Positions 1 to 8,210 of a stretch of 55,190 bases of DNA are shown one piece after another. Within the stretch, counting starts at the first letter, position 1. Every line of letters begins with the position of its first letter. The position numbers and the translations under genes are program-made. The stretch is from Oscillospiraceae bacterium (GTDB lineage: Bacteria > Bacillota > Clostridia > Oscillospirales > Oscillospiraceae), in contig JARIAU010000099.1 of assembly GCA_029257695.1 (NCBI GenBank), positions 1-55,190 on the forward strand. Direction: 5' to 3'. The notes beneath the pieces were generated by a model. That model was not told where the DNA came from. It saw only the letters and a list, made by a program, of their open reading frames with translations, and did not search any database.

Positions 1-144
1 GAACATATCCTTACCCACGCCGCACAGGGGGCACAGGTAATCCTCGGGGACATCTTCCCAAGCAGTGCCGGGCTCGATGCCGTTGTCCAGATCGCCCAGC
101 TCCTCGTCGTACTCATAACCGCAGACATCGCAAATGTACTTCAT
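1..144 (-). CDS. Rubredoxin (3' end cut off by the window edge)
   Basis: Small iron-sulfur electron carrier of about 52-54 residues; 48 are visible before the sequence runs off the left edge. The reading begins [15 protein letters not shown] and ends near [11 protein letters not shown], giving both CxxC knuckles (C5/C8 and C38/C41) that bind the single Fe in rubredoxins. The ATG at 144 overlaps the stop of the upstream superoxide reductase as ATGA, so translation is probably coupled. Rubredoxin is the known electron donor to superoxide reductase in anaerobes, which fits this pairing. Too short for automatic ORF lists but clear by motif. Confidence 0.93.
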   Translation of the reverse strand, partial: MKYICDVCGYEYDEELGDLDNGIEPGTAWEDVPEDYLCPLCGVGKDMF

Positions 145-521
145 AATTCAATCGTTCCTTTCCACAGCCCGTGCAGGTTGCAGTATGCATAAGCGGCGAC
201 AACTTCGTCCCCGTCGCTAAGCATGAACTCCACCGCAGGCTGATCTCCTGGTTTGCGCTCCTTGTACTGGCTTCCCTGTTTGGTCTCCAGCACGATCCAT
301 TCGATGTAGTGGGCATCCAACATGGGATGCGCCGCCGAGCCGACCGCAACCTTAACTCGATTGCCGGCCACCGTGATGACAGGGACATGCTTTTCCGTGG
401 CTCCGTCCGAAGTATTCGGCACCATCTCGGCCATCTTCTGACCGCAGCACATCACCGGAACGCCCCGGTTCGTCACATATGAAATGATATTTCCGCAATG
501 TTCACAGACATAAAACTTCAT
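141..521 (-). CDS. Desulfoferrodoxin / superoxide reductase (two-iron type)
   Basis: Reduces superoxide to hydrogen peroxide in the cytoplasm without making oxygen, the usual anaerobe strategy. The N-terminal desulforedoxin-like part carries CEHC and a CC pair (Fe centre I). The C-terminal neelaredoxin part shows EKHVPVI and YCNLHGLW, the Glu/His/Cys/His set of the catalytic centre II. I start it at the ATG at 521 because AGGAGG lies nine bases upstream; the ATG at 530 would abut that ribosome site directly. That gives 126 residues, the usual family length. It is followed by rubredoxin in an ATGA overlap, and a TTGACC-17-TATATT promoter precedes the pair. Confidence 0.95.
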   Translation of the reverse strand: MKFYVCEHCGNIISYVTNRGVPVMCCGQKMAEMVPNTSDGATEKHVPVITVAGNRVKVAVGSAAHPMLDAHYIEWIVLETKQGSQYKERKPGDQPAVEFMLSDGDEVVAAYAYCNLHGLWKGTIEL

Positions 522-545
522 TCTGCTCATCCTCCTATCGAACAG

Positions 546-557
546 TCCTGATCAGGA
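546..557. promoter_or_regulatory. 12-bp perfect palindrome in the superoxide reductase 5' UTR
   Basis: TCCTGATCAGGA lies between the predicted -10 element and the ribosome-binding site of the superoxide reductase gene. A perfect 12-bp palindrome there could be an operator. No regulator is identified, and chance cannot be excluded. Confidence 0.35.
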
Positions 558-577
558 GCTTTTCGCCTCACAGCTAT

Positions 578-606
578 AATATACACAGTTTACCCCACCA
601 GGTCAA
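578..606 (-). promoter_or_regulatory. Promoter of the superoxide reductase-rubredoxin pair
   Basis: On the minus strand TTGACC (606-601), a 17-base spacer and TATATT (583-578) form a near-consensus vegetative promoter reading into the superoxide reductase gene. Confidence 0.65.
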
Positions 607-615
607 CGGAATTTT

Positions 616-2364
616 TCAATTCATCAAGGCATATTTTTTTGCGTAAGCATCGTAGCGATCCATGTACAGCGGATCCTCCCCACGGACACCGTGCAGATAC
701 TCGTGCAGATCCAGGCTGGCATGGGCCATCTCAATGACACATCCGGCCAGATTCGAGCAATGGTCACTGGCTCGCTCCAAGCTGGTGAGCAAATCGTTCA
801 GGATAAAGCCGGCCTCAATGGAGCATTCCCCCCGCTGCAACCGCACCACATGGCGGGAACGCAGCTGGCTCTTCAGCGCATCGATCACCTGCTCCAACGG
901 CTCCACCTCACGGGCCAGATCCAAATCCTCATTCACAAAGGCATGGATGGCCAGTTCCACACACTCGTTCACCGCAGCCACAATGACTCCCAGCTCCCGA
1001 TTGGCTTCCGCAGAAAACACGATTTTCTTCTCATGCATTTCCGCCGCAGAACCCATGATATTCACTGCGTGGTCAGAAATCCGCTCCAAGTCGCCGATGG
1101 CATGCAGCAGCTTGGCTGACTCGGCACTATCGTAAGCACTCATGTCATGGGCACCCAGCCGCACCAGATAGGTGCCCAGCATATCCTCATAGTGGTCACC
1201 CTCGTTTTCCAGCTGGCGCACCCGATCCGCTGTCTTGTTGTCATACTTCTTTAGCAGCGAAACCGCTGTATTGAGGGCCTCTTCCGCACCCACTGCCATC
1301 TCTCCGGCCACCACACGGCACTGGTCAATGGCAATGGTGGGGGTAGTCATCAGGCGCTCATCCAGCTCCGTTTCATCCTCTGCCGTCTTATCATCGGGCA
1401 CGATGCGGCAAGCCAGTTTCTCCAACAGATTGACCATCGGCAGCATCAGGAGGGTGCAAAGCACATTGAACACGGTGTGGATCACCGCAATGCTGAACTC
1501 GCTGGCCGGCAGGTTGATAAAGGAGAAATCCATCAGGGCGTTGAGCAGGCAGAACACCGTCAGCCAGACCGTGGTGCCAATGATGTTAAAGCTCAGATGC
1601 ACCACCGCCGCACGGCGGGCATTCTTATTGGCACCCACGGAGGACAGCATCGCCGTCACGCAGGTTCCGATATTCTGGCCCATGATGATCGGAATGGAAC
1701 TGCCCACAGTGACCTGACCGGTCGAAGCAAGGGCCTGCAAAATACCCACCGAAGCCGAGGAGGACTGAATGATACCGGTCAGCACTGCGCCGGCCAGAAC
1801 ACCCAGGATGGGGTTGGAGAACATGGTGAGAATGTGCTGGAATTCAGGCACATCCCGCAGACCGCTGACCGCACCGGACATGGCATCCATGCCATACATC
1901 AGCGTCGCAAAGCCCAGCAGAATCATGCCGGTGTCCTTCTTCTTGTTCGATTTGCAGAACATAAAGAGGATCACACCGATCAAGGCCAGCACTGGGGTAA
2001 AGGATGTGGGTTTCAGCAGCTCCAGGAAAAAGCTGTCACCCTCAATACCGGACAGACTTAGAATCCAAGCGGTAACGGTGGTGCCCACATTGGCACCCAT
2101 GATCACATTGATTGCCTGCCCCAGCGTCATCAGACCGGAGTTGACAAAACCGACTACCATGACGGTGGTGGCAGACGAGGACTGGATCACCGCAGTGACA
2201 CCAAGACCGGTCAGGAAGCCGGTCATACGACTGGTGGTCAGCTTGCTTAACAGCGTCTTCAATCCGCTGCCTGCACGCTTTTCCAGCGCCGCTCCCATGA
2301 GATTCATACCAAACAAAAACAGGCTTAGGCCGCCAATCAGGCCTAACACATCGAACAGGTCCAT
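616..2364 (-). CDS. Na/phosphate cotransporter family protein with PhoU-like C-terminal domain
   Basis: Inner-membrane sodium-coupled phosphate transporter of the NptA/YjbB type, 582 residues. The membrane half (about 1-320) has the duplicated Na/Pi signature with two QSSSA motifs (in AVIQSSSATTV and GIIQSSSASVG). The cytosolic tail (about 340-560) carries two PhoU-like helical repeats with the ERISDH and ERASDH metal-binding signatures. I start at the ATG at 2364, preceded by GGGAG with good spacing, rather than eleven codons upstream. It lies downstream of a PhoR/PhoB pair on the same strand and has a Pho-box-like repeat just upstream. The role as a phosphate importer under the neighbouring two-component system is inferred; some family members export phosphate. 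Confidence 0.92.
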   Translation of the reverse strand: MDLFDVLGLIGGLSLFLFGMNLMGAALEKRAGSGLKTLLSKLTTSRMTGFLTGLGVTAVIQSSSATTVMVVGFVNSGLMTLGQAINVIMGANVGTTVTAWILSLSGIEGDSFFLELLKPTSFTPVLALIGVILFMFCKSNKKKDTGMILLGFATLMYGMDAMSGAVSGLRDVPEFQHILTMFSNPILGVLAGAVLTGIIQSSSASVGILQALASTGQVTVGSSIPIIMGQNIGTCVTAMLSSVGANKNARRAAVVHLSFNIIGTTVWLTVFCLLNALMDFSFINLPASEFSIAVIHTVFNVLCTLLMLPMVNLLEKLACRIVPDDKTAEDETELDERLMTTPTIAIDQCRVVAGEMAVGAEEALNTAVSLLKKYDNKTADRVRQLENEGDHYEDMLGTYLVRLGAHDMSAYDSAESAKLLHAIGDLERISDHAVNIMGSAAEMHEKKIVFSAEANRELGVIVAAVNECVELAIHAFVNEDLDLAREVEPLEQVIDALKSQLRSRHVVRLQRGECSIEAGFILNDLLTSLERASDHCSNLAGCVIEMAHASLDLHEYLHGVRGEDPLYMDRYDAYAKKYALMN

Positions 2365-2437
2365 TTTCGATCTCCCTTTTCTCATTTCCCCTCGCACTCA
2401 CACAGGGGACAGATTACCGTCTTACTCTACCGCAGCT

Positions 2438-2480
2438 ATCTTAAATCCAAAACCAAACTTAGGTTAAATTTAGGTTAAAT
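2438..2480 (-). promoter_or_regulatory. Pho-box-like tandem repeat and -10 element of the Na/Pi transporter gene
   Basis: Positions 2459-2480 are a perfect tandem 11-bp repeat (TTAGGTTAAAT twice on the plus strand). Read with the gene it is TTAACC-5-TTAACC, the spacing of PhoP/PhoB boxes, which are direct repeats with 11-bp periodicity. A -10-like TAAGAT sits at 2443-2438, 15 bases downstream, with no good -35, as expected of an activator-dependent promoter. The adjacent PhoB-type regulator is the obvious candidate to bind it. Confidence 0.65.
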
Positions 2481-2511
2481 ACTCCATTGTGCCAGTGGAG
2501 CATGGTGTAAC

Positions 2512-2552
2512 GCAGCACAGGCTTGCAGGAAATACCTGCAAGCCTGTGCTGC
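2512..2552 (-). terminator. Long hairpin after the phoR-like gene
   Basis: An 18-bp perfect stem (2512-2529 with 2535-2552) around a five-base loop begins just after the histidine kinase stop codon. It lacks a strong T-tract on the minus strand, so it may be a weak terminator or an mRNA-stabilising hairpin separating the kinase from the transporter. Confidence 0.55.
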
Positions 2553-2557
2553 GTTTG

Positions 2558-4225
2558 TTAGGATTTCTTCGATTCCGCCGGAAAGAAAAGGGTGATTTCG
2601 GTCCCCTCGCCCAAACGGCTGTTCAGTTCCACCCGTGCGTTGTGATACTGCGCACCGTGCTTCACAATGGACAATCCCAAGCCGGTGCCGCCCACCGCCT
2701 TGCTGTGACTCTTGTCCACTCGGAAAAACCGCTCGAACACCCGGGGCTGATCCTTGGTAGGGATGCCGATTCCGGTATCCCGGACCGTCAATACCACTTC
2801 ATCCCCTGTCCGGCGCAGCAACACCTCCACACTGCCGGGTCGCTGATTGTATTTGATGGCGTTTTCACAGAGATTATAGATCATTTCGTCCAAAATCGGT
2901 TCCACACCCCACACCGTCTGCGTCTCTCCCGTGAGGTGCAGCGTTACTTCGTTTTCCTCCGCCACCGAGGCCAGCCGATCCAGGACACTTTGGCTGAGGG
3001 CATACAGATCCACCGATGCCGCACTGGGCATGGCCCCCTGTTCGTCCAACTGACTGAGCCGCAGAATGTCGTTGACCAAATCCATCAAACGCTGGGATTC
3101 TCGATATATATCTCCGGCAAACTCCTGCATCATGTCCGGCGGAACCAATCCTTCTTTGATCAGCTCCGCAAAGCCGGAAATGGATGTCAGAGGCGTTTTC
3201 AGTTCATGGGATACATTGGCAGAGAATTCCCGGCGCAGCTGATCCCGCTGTTCCCGTTCCGTCACATCCATCACCAGCACTACCACGCCGTGCACCTGTC
3301 CGTGGGCCACCACCGGATTGGCAATCATCTGCCAGGACCGATCTTCGATTTCCAGAATAAACTCCGACCGTTTCCCTGCAATGGCCAATTCCACCGTATC
3401 CCGAATTTCCGGCACGCAGCCGTCCCGGCGCAGATTTTCGATCTGCTGACCTGAAGTCTGTTCCAGCAGCGCAAGTGCGCTGCGGTTGCCCGACAGGATA
3501 TTGGTGTGCGGGTCCAACAGAAGAAACCCCTCCGTCATCCCTTCCGTGATGGCCGCAAATTCCCGGCGTTTGCGACTCAACTCATCCATCTGCTGTGCAA
3601 TCGTGCGGTTTTGCTGCTGGATTTTGGATACCAATGGGGTCAGCTCCCGATAAGTGGCGTCCACATTGGGATAATCCAGATCGATCTGGTTAATCGGCAG
3701 CACGATCTGTCGTGCCAGGCGATATGCAAAAAAAGTACAGAGCACCAGAACTAAAATAAAAATGCCCAACAGAGGCGAACTTAGGATAATCATGACTGAC
3801 ACCATGGAATCCTGTGCACAGGACACCCGCAGCACCGTACCGTCGGGCTGACGCTGGGCATAGTAAAGATAATACTGCGGGAAGCTTTCGGCCTGGCGGG
3901 TGCTGCTGCCGCTTCCTTCCTCCAATGCCTGCCGGAACTCCTCCCGTTCCAGCAGATCATCTGTGGAGGCTTGTTCCGGGGCACTGTCATAAAGCACAGT
4001 TCCGTCTGCCTCGATCCATGTAATCCGATCCTTGGTGCGCAGCTGTTCAAAATAGGCCGCTCCGTTGAGGCGAATCCCCTCCGAAATGCAGGTCATCTCC
4101 GATTTCAAGTGCTGCATACTTTCCATCTGCACATATTGGTAAGCGGCCACTAAGAAAAGTCCAAAACTCAAAATCAGCACCAAGCCGCTGACCAGCATAT
4201 AATACTGAACGATTTTTCGTCTCAT
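2558..4225 (-). CDS. PhoR-type membrane sensor histidine kinase
   Basis: Autophosphorylating sensor of a two-component system, 555 residues. Order: membrane helix 1 (about 8-30), extracytoplasmic sensor (about 35-140), membrane helix 2 (about 141-168), a PAS domain (about 215-325), HisKA with the H-box NVSHELKTPLTS (H340 the phospho-acceptor), and a HATPase domain with N, G1 (DTGIGIP) and G2 (GTGLGLS) boxes. It begins one base after the stop of the response regulator gene, so the two are co-translated. The architecture matches PhoR and the nearby phosphate transporter supports phosphate sensing, although WalK-like functions share this layout. Confidence 0.92.
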   Translation of the reverse strand: MRRKIVQYYMLVSGLVLILSFGLFLVAAYQYVQMESMQHLKSEMTCISEGIRLNGAAYFEQLRTKDRITWIEADGTVLYDSAPEQASTDDLLEREEFRQALEEGSGSSTRQAESFPQYYLYYAQRQPDGTVLRVSCAQDSMVSVMIILSSPLLGIFILVLVLCTFFAYRLARQIVLPINQIDLDYPNVDATYRELTPLVSKIQQQNRTIAQQMDELSRKRREFAAITEGMTEGFLLLDPHTNILSGNRSALALLEQTSGQQIENLRRDGCVPEIRDTVELAIAGKRSEFILEIEDRSWQMIANPVVAHGQVHGVVVLVMDVTEREQRDQLRREFSANVSHELKTPLTSISGFAELIKEGLVPPDMMQEFAGDIYRESQRLMDLVNDILRLSQLDEQGAMPSAASVDLYALSQSVLDRLASVAEENEVTLHLTGETQTVWGVEPILDEMIYNLCENAIKYNQRPGSVEVLLRRTGDEVVLTVRDTGIGIPTKDQPRVFERFFRVDKSHSKAVGGTGLGLSIVKHGAQYHNARVELNSRLGEGTEITLFFPAESKKS

Positions 4226-4226
4226 A

Positions 4227-4901
4227 TCACTGCCCGTTCACAATCTTGTAGCCTACGCCACGGACGGTTTCAATACAGTTCCCTACTTCGCCCAGTTTGG
4301 CCCGCAGGGTGCGGATATGAACATCCAAGGTTCGGTTTTCCCGCTCAAACTCACATCCCCACACCCGATCCATCAACACATTCCGGGTCAACACGGTTCC
4401 GGTATGTTCCAGCAACAGACAGAGGATTTCAAACTCCTTATTGGTAAGAAGCACATCTGCCCCATCCACCTGGACCACATGGCGCTTCGGGGACACATAG
4501 AGCGCTCCCAGCCGATACTCCGTCTCTGCCTCACGGGGCTTGCCTCGCCGCAGCACCGCCCGCACCCGGGCGACCAGTTCCAGCATGCTAAAAGGCTTGG
4601 ACACAAAGTCATCCGCACCGTTGTCCAGTCCGATCACTCGATCATACTCGCTGTTCTTGGCCGTAAGCATAATCACCGGCAGATCTCGGGTGTCTGCCGC
4701 AGAACGCAGCTTACGCAGCACCGAAAAGCCATCTTCCTCCGGCAGCATAATATCCAACAGCACCAGCTCCGGCCGCTGCTGCCCCATGGCCTTCCAAAAC
4801 TCCGAGGGCGTGCCAAAGCCTTTCCCCTCATAGCCTTGACTTTCCAGACCATAAATCACTAATTTTCGGATGCTGTCATCATCTTCCAACAAATAAATCA
4901 T
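4227..4901 (-). CDS. PhoB-type response regulator (OmpR family)
   Basis: DNA-binding response regulator, 224 residues. The receiver domain (1-120) has the acidic pocket ED at 6-7, the phospho-acceptor D50 in ELVLLDIMLP, the conserved LTAK, and a KPF lysine. The C-terminal winged helix (about 130-222) ends with the typical RTLRAKLGE and GVGYKIV segments. The start at 4901 has GGAGG seven bases upstream. It is the first gene of the regulator-kinase pair. I infer it binds the tandem repeat upstream of the Na/Pi transporter; this is not shown by sequence alone. Confidence 0.92.
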   Translation of the reverse strand: MIYLLEDDDSIRKLVIYGLESQGYEGKGFGTPSEFWKAMGQQRPELVLLDIMLPEEDGFSVLRKLRSAADTRDLPVIMLTAKNSEYDRVIGLDNGADDFVSKPFSMLELVARVRAVLRRGKPREAETEYRLGALYVSPKRHVVQVDGADVLLTNKEFEILCLLLEHTGTVLTRNVLMDRVWGCEFERENRTLDVHIRTLRAKLGEVGNCIETVRGVGYKIVNGQ

Positions 4902-4975
4902 GTTGTTGCCTCCACTGCACCCACCGACCCACCGGCCTCTCCGCTGTTCGTTGGGACTTCATTCGTTACAGCTTG

Positions 4976-5004
4976 ATTATATCCAATTTTATCCGCTTTG
5001 GGAA
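4976..5004 (-). promoter_or_regulatory. Possible promoter of the phoB/phoR-like pair
   Basis: Minus-strand TATAAT (4981-4976) with a weak TTCCCA -35 seventeen bases upstream. The -10 is perfect and the -35 poor, so activation by another factor is possible. Confidence 0.45.
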
Positions 5005-5057
5005 GTGGTCTCCGCCGGACCGCACAAAAATCCGCTCCCCTCCCTTTTTTTCGCAGT

Positions 5058-5086
5058 GTGTGTTATAATCACTCCAATCAACACAC
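5058..5086 (+). promoter_or_regulatory. Extended -10 promoter overlapped by an inverted repeat
   Basis: TGTTATAAT (5061-5069) is an extended -10 element reading into the HTH regulator gene. It is overlapped by GTGTGTT (5058-5064), which is inversely repeated as AACACAC (5080-5086). A repeat in this place could be an autoregulatory operator. Confidence 0.45.
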
Positions 5087-5106
5087 CGTTTGGGGAAGTG
5101 ACTGAC

Positions 5107-6255
5107 ATGGATTACGCATCGTTTTTGATTCGCAAGACCCGTTTAGAACACGATTGGAGTCAGGAAGGACTTTGCAAGGGGATTTGTACCCCTTCCTATC
5201 TCTCCAAAATTGAACAGGGCAAGGCTTCTCCCTCGGATGAAATCATTCAGCTGCTCTTCGAACGGCTTGGCCTTTGCTGGAACTGCGGCACCAACGGATG
5301 CAGCGGTACACTGATAGAAACCGCCTATGATCTGCTGTGTTCGCTGGAGCTGGACCCTCTCGCCGCACTCATGGCGCAAGAAGAATGGAGCTGCTATGAA
5401 ACCAGTCCCTGGGGCGTGGATGCACTGCTGATTTCCCACATCACAACCTGTGCCGGTCCACTGGATGCGGAACTGGAGCTGCTGATGAACGCCAGACAGC
5501 TGGCTTTGCAGCGCATTCTTCAACAGCGTTGTGAAGCGGCCATACAGCTGTACCCCTGTGGCTACACCTGCCTGCGTGCCGGTGTTGCCGCTTATGAACG
5601 AGGCGAAACCTCTTTGGCCGTGGAATTTATGCAGCAGGCAACGGCCCGGGCCTCTGAAGAAGGCCGTCCGTGGGTCATGCTCCACGCCCGTATGATCTTG
5701 GGCGGATGTTATTCCATCCAGCTGGATGTGACAAATATGGAGCGGCACTACAACATTGCCCGGCGATTGGCCCGTTCTCTCGGTTCCGTGGAAGATCTGG
5801 AAGTGATCGACTACAACCGTGCCGCTACCTGCATCGAGTTAGGCCGCTATGAAGAGGCCATGCGCTATTTTGAAACCAAGCACAGCTGTGATTCCCGTCT
5901 GGTCCTGCACAAGCTGGCCATTTGCTGCGAAAAACTGGGAAAAATCGAAGCGGCACTGGAGGCACTGGATCGGGCGGATACACTTCCGGATTCTTCCCCG
6001 GAACAGACGGAAGGCGAGATGTGCCGCACGGTGCGTCTGCGCCTGACCACGCCCTCCTATCTGGATTCAGACGCTTACGGCGCTTCCCTGAAAAAGACCT
6101 TTTCCCTTTGTCGCAAGCATATGCCGGTGGGCTTCTGTCTGTTCCACCTGCCATGGATGGTGGAATGGTATGAACATCACCGGCAGTACAAGCAGGTCGC
6201 CTCTCTGCTGGTCGAATTTCCCGGATGTATGAATTTATCCTCACTAAGAAAGTAA
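5107..6255 (+). CDS. XRE-family HTH regulator with long helical-repeat C-terminus
   Basis: A 382-residue regulator. The N-terminal HTH_3 domain (about 1-60) contains the family signature SYLSKIEQGKASPSDEII. The rest is helical, with repeat-like segments rich in Ala/Leu/Glu such as YIRAGVAAYERGE-type stretches and RYEEAMRYFE, resembling TPR repeats. This architecture recalls peptide-sensing RRNPP regulators (PlcR, NprR, Rgg), but no cognate peptide is proven. I start it at the ATG at 5107, where the HTH begins; the open frame upstream to 4900 overlaps the promoter and is not coding-like. The MFS transporter gene follows 81 bases later and is a likely target. Confidence 0.8.
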   Translation: MDYASFLIRKTRLEHDWSQEGLCKGICTPSYLSKIEQGKASPSDEIIQLLFERLGLCWNCGTNGCSGTLIETAYDLLCSLELDPLAALMAQEEWSCYETSPWGVDALLISHITTCAGPLDAELELLMNARQLALQRILQQRCEAAIQLYPCGYTCLRAGVAAYERGETSLAVEFMQQATARASEEGRPWVMLHARMILGGCYSIQLDVTNMERHYNIARRLARSLGSVEDLEVIDYNRAATCIELGRYEEAMRYFETKHSCDSRLVLHKLAICCEKLGKIEAALEALDRADTLPDSSPEQTEGEMCRTVRLRLTTPSYLDSDAYGASLKKTFSLCRKHMPVGFCLFHLPWMVEWYEHHRQYKQVASLLVEFPGCMNLSSLRK

Positions 6256-6264
6256 AATTACCAA

Positions 6265-6315
6265 ATATGTCCCAGATATGTCCTCTTGCCCTGCATTTAA
6301 GCTCAATGTTACAAT
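6265..6315 (+). promoter_or_regulatory. Direct repeat and promoter upstream of the MFS gene
   Basis: ATATGTCC is repeated at 6265-6272 and 6276-6283 with 11-bp periodicity. It lies just before a TTGCCC (6286-6291), 18-base spacer, TACAAT (6310-6315) promoter with an upstream TG. The repeat sits where an activator would bind, and the neighbouring HTH regulator is a candidate. Confidence 0.45.
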
Positions 6316-6317
6316 AA
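6267..6317 (+). other. Possible 16-codon micro-ORF between regulator and transporter
   Basis: An ATG at 6267 opens a 16-residue frame reading MSQICPLALHLSSMLQ and ending at TAA 6315-6317. It lies immediately downstream of the HTH regulator, where RRNPP signal peptides are often encoded. The ribosome-binding site is poor and the frame spans the predicted promoter of the MFS gene, so it may be chance. Confidence 0.2.
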
Positions 6318-6336
6318 ACACAAGGAGGAATGCAGT

Positions 6337-7557
6337 ATGCAGCGCACACTTTGGACAAAAAACTACACTTTGCTGATGCTGGCATCCGCTTTGGGTGCGA
6401 TTGGCGGCATTGCCGGCGGATTTGCCCTTTCCTTTCTCGTGTATGAGAAGACCGGAAGCACCTTGGCGTCGGCTCTGATTCTTGCGATCCGGGTGATTCC
6501 CGGCTTTTTGGTTCCCACCTTTCTGGCTCCCTGGATGGATCGCTTCCCACGCAAGCCCTTTCTGGTAGCCGGGGATCTCATCAATGGCGTTTTTTATGCC
6601 GCAGCGGGGATTTATCTGCTGTATCAGCCCTTTCATTACTTAGGCTATCTCGGCTTTTCCTTGCTTCTGGCTTGTCTCGGCAGCTTTGATTCGCTGGCCT
6701 ATAACAGTATTTATCCCAATCTGATCCCGAAAGGCATGGAAGAAAAAGGCTATGCGGTGTCTGCCATGCTGTATCCGGTGCTGAATCTGATGATGATGCC
6801 CCTGGCTGCCGTACTAATGAACACCATCGGAGTCGCTTGGATTTTGATTGGCCAGGGAGTGCTTTCTTTGCTTGCGGCCCTGACAGAAAGCCGCATTCAG
6901 CTGTCCGAGCGCAGGAATTTGGAGGGGGACTCCTACTCCTTTGCCCTTTGGCTTCAGGATTTCAAGGACGGCGTTGCCTATCTGCGGAAGGAAAAAGGCT
7001 TACAGAGCATCTATGCCTACATGGCGGTCACCAACGGAGTGGCCGAAGGCTACGGCCCGCTTCTGGTTGCATTTTTCAGCACAGCCCCCGGATTCAGCAG
7101 CGTAATGTATGCGTTGTTTGCCGTGGCGGAATTTTTGGGACGATCCTTGGGCGGTCTGTTCTGCTATCGCGTACAGATCGAGAAAACGAAAAAATTTGGC
7201 TTTGCCTTTCTGGTGTACCAAATTTATGAATGCATGGATCTGCTTCTGCTTTGGCTCCCCTACCCTCTGATGCTGCTGAACCGTGGCATCGTGGGCTTTC
7301 TGGGCATCAACAGTGCCACCATGCGTCAGGCCGCCGTGCAGAAATACATTCCCGATGCCTACCGTGCCCGGGTCAATGCACTGGAAGGTGTGGTCATTCT
7401 GGCTGCCAGCAGCGTTCTTTCCCTCTTGGTCGGAGCATTGGGTGAAGTGTTGGATTATCGGGTCTGCCTGTCGGTATGTGCGCTGCTGACCCTCGGTGTC
7501 TGCTGGTCCACCATCTGGCACCGCCGAGCCGAAATCCATACCATTTACGAATCGTAA
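6337..7557 (+). CDS. MFS transporter
   Basis: Polytopic membrane protein of 406 residues with about twelve hydrophobic segments and an MFS-like loop between helices 2 and 3 (around PWMDRFPRKPFLVAGD, residues 67-82). AAGGAGG lies nine bases before the ATG at 6337. It resembles drug/macrolide-efflux-type MFS members of Firmicutes in size and loop pattern, but the substrate cannot be read from sequence. It has its own promoter and follows the HTH regulator gene; the pair probably forms a regulated efflux or uptake unit. A bidirectional terminator separates it from the convergent carD-like gene. Confidence 0.85.
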   Translation: MQRTLWTKNYTLLMLASALGAIGGIAGGFALSFLVYEKTGSTLASALILAIRVIPGFLVPTFLAPWMDRFPRKPFLVAGDLINGVFYAAAGIYLLYQPFHYLGYLGFSLLLACLGSFDSLAYNSIYPNLIPKGMEEKGYAVSAMLYPVLNLMMMPLAAVLMNTIGVAWILIGQGVLSLLAALTESRIQLSERRNLEGDSYSFALWLQDFKDGVAYLRKEKGLQSIYAYMAVTNGVAEGYGPLLVAFFSTAPGFSSVMYALFAVAEFLGRSLGGLFCYRVQIEKTKKFGFAFLVYQIYECMDLLLLWLPYPLMLLNRGIVGFLGINSATMRQAAVQKYIPDAYRARVNALEGVVILAASSVLSLLVGALGEVLDYRVCLSVCALLTLGVCWSTIWHRRAEIHTIYES

Positions 7558-7595
7558 TCAGAGCGCAAACAGCATCTTTTTCCACACAAATGCAC

Positions 7596-7630
7596 AAACG
7601 GGAGCATATCCGATGGATATGCTCCCGTTT
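7596..7630. terminator. Bidirectional terminator between MFS and CarD genes
   Basis: A 16-bp perfect stem (7596-7611 with 7615-7630), three-base loop, flanked by AAA and TTT, between two convergent genes. Confidence 0.85.
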
Positions 7631-7679
7631 CTTTGTTGTGATTCACGCAGTCGCAGAAATTTCTCCCCAAACCGTCGCT

Positions 7680-8210
7680 TTATGCTTCTTCGTCGGGTTC
7701 GGCTGCTTCCTCCGGAACCAAACATGCCTCGATCTGCTTGCGCACGGACTCCTCCGATTGATGCAGCACATAGCCCAGCTCCATGCACAGCAGCTTCATG
7801 GCCTTCTTGTAGAAGTTGTAATCCACATTGTACTGCTGCTTTTCCCTGCGGAAGCGTTTCTTTTTGGACACCGCTTTGATGACTCCCAGCAATCCCTCGC
7901 AGTTGGCTTCTTGCAGTGCAGCGGTGAAGCCATCCGTCCGCTGTTTGAAGTTGAGTCCTTCGATCTCATACGCCGGGATGTCCACCAGCCGCAGCAGGAA
8001 CTGCTCCGCCTCCTCCGTGGTCAGCGGATAGCGCAGGGCCTTGTGGTGCTCGCCCTCCACCGGAATGTAAACAGCCCCCTCCTGACGCAGCGGCTGCAGC
8101 GTGTAATACAGGCGATGACGGTCCACGCCATGCATCGACAGCGGTCCAATGGACGAAATCGTACACACTCCGGTCGTTCCATAAACAACAGTTTCCCCTA
8201 CTTGAAACAT
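7680..8210 (-). CDS. CarD family transcription regulator
   Basis: A 176-residue protein starting MFQVGETVVYGTTGVC, the Tudor-like RNA-polymerase-interacting domain shared by CarD and Mfd. CarD proteins bind the RNAP beta subunit and stabilise open complexes. The C-terminal half (about 75-165) is helical and ends in an acidic tail (EEAAEPDEEA). The start at 8210 is chosen because an AGGAG lies eight bases upstream and the domain begins there. Its transcript probably begins near 8438, giving a long leader of over 200 bases. Gut Clostridia often carry several CarD paralogues; the target promoters are unknown. Confidence 0.88.
   Translation of the reverse strand: MFQVGETVVYGTTGVCTISSIGPLSMHGVDRHRLYYTLQPLRQEGAVYIPVEGEHHKALRYPLTTEEAEQFLLRLVDIPAYEIEGLNFKQRTDGFTAALQEANCEGLLGVIKAVSKKKRFRREKQQYNVDYNFYKKAMKLLCMELGYVLHQSEESVRKQIEACLVPEEAAEPDEEA

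Noticed and set aside
4900..5106. N-terminal extension of the HTH regulator to an ATG at 4900
   Set aside because: It overlaps the divergent regulator start region, the extended -10 promoter and the inverted repeat; the HTH domain begins at 5107.
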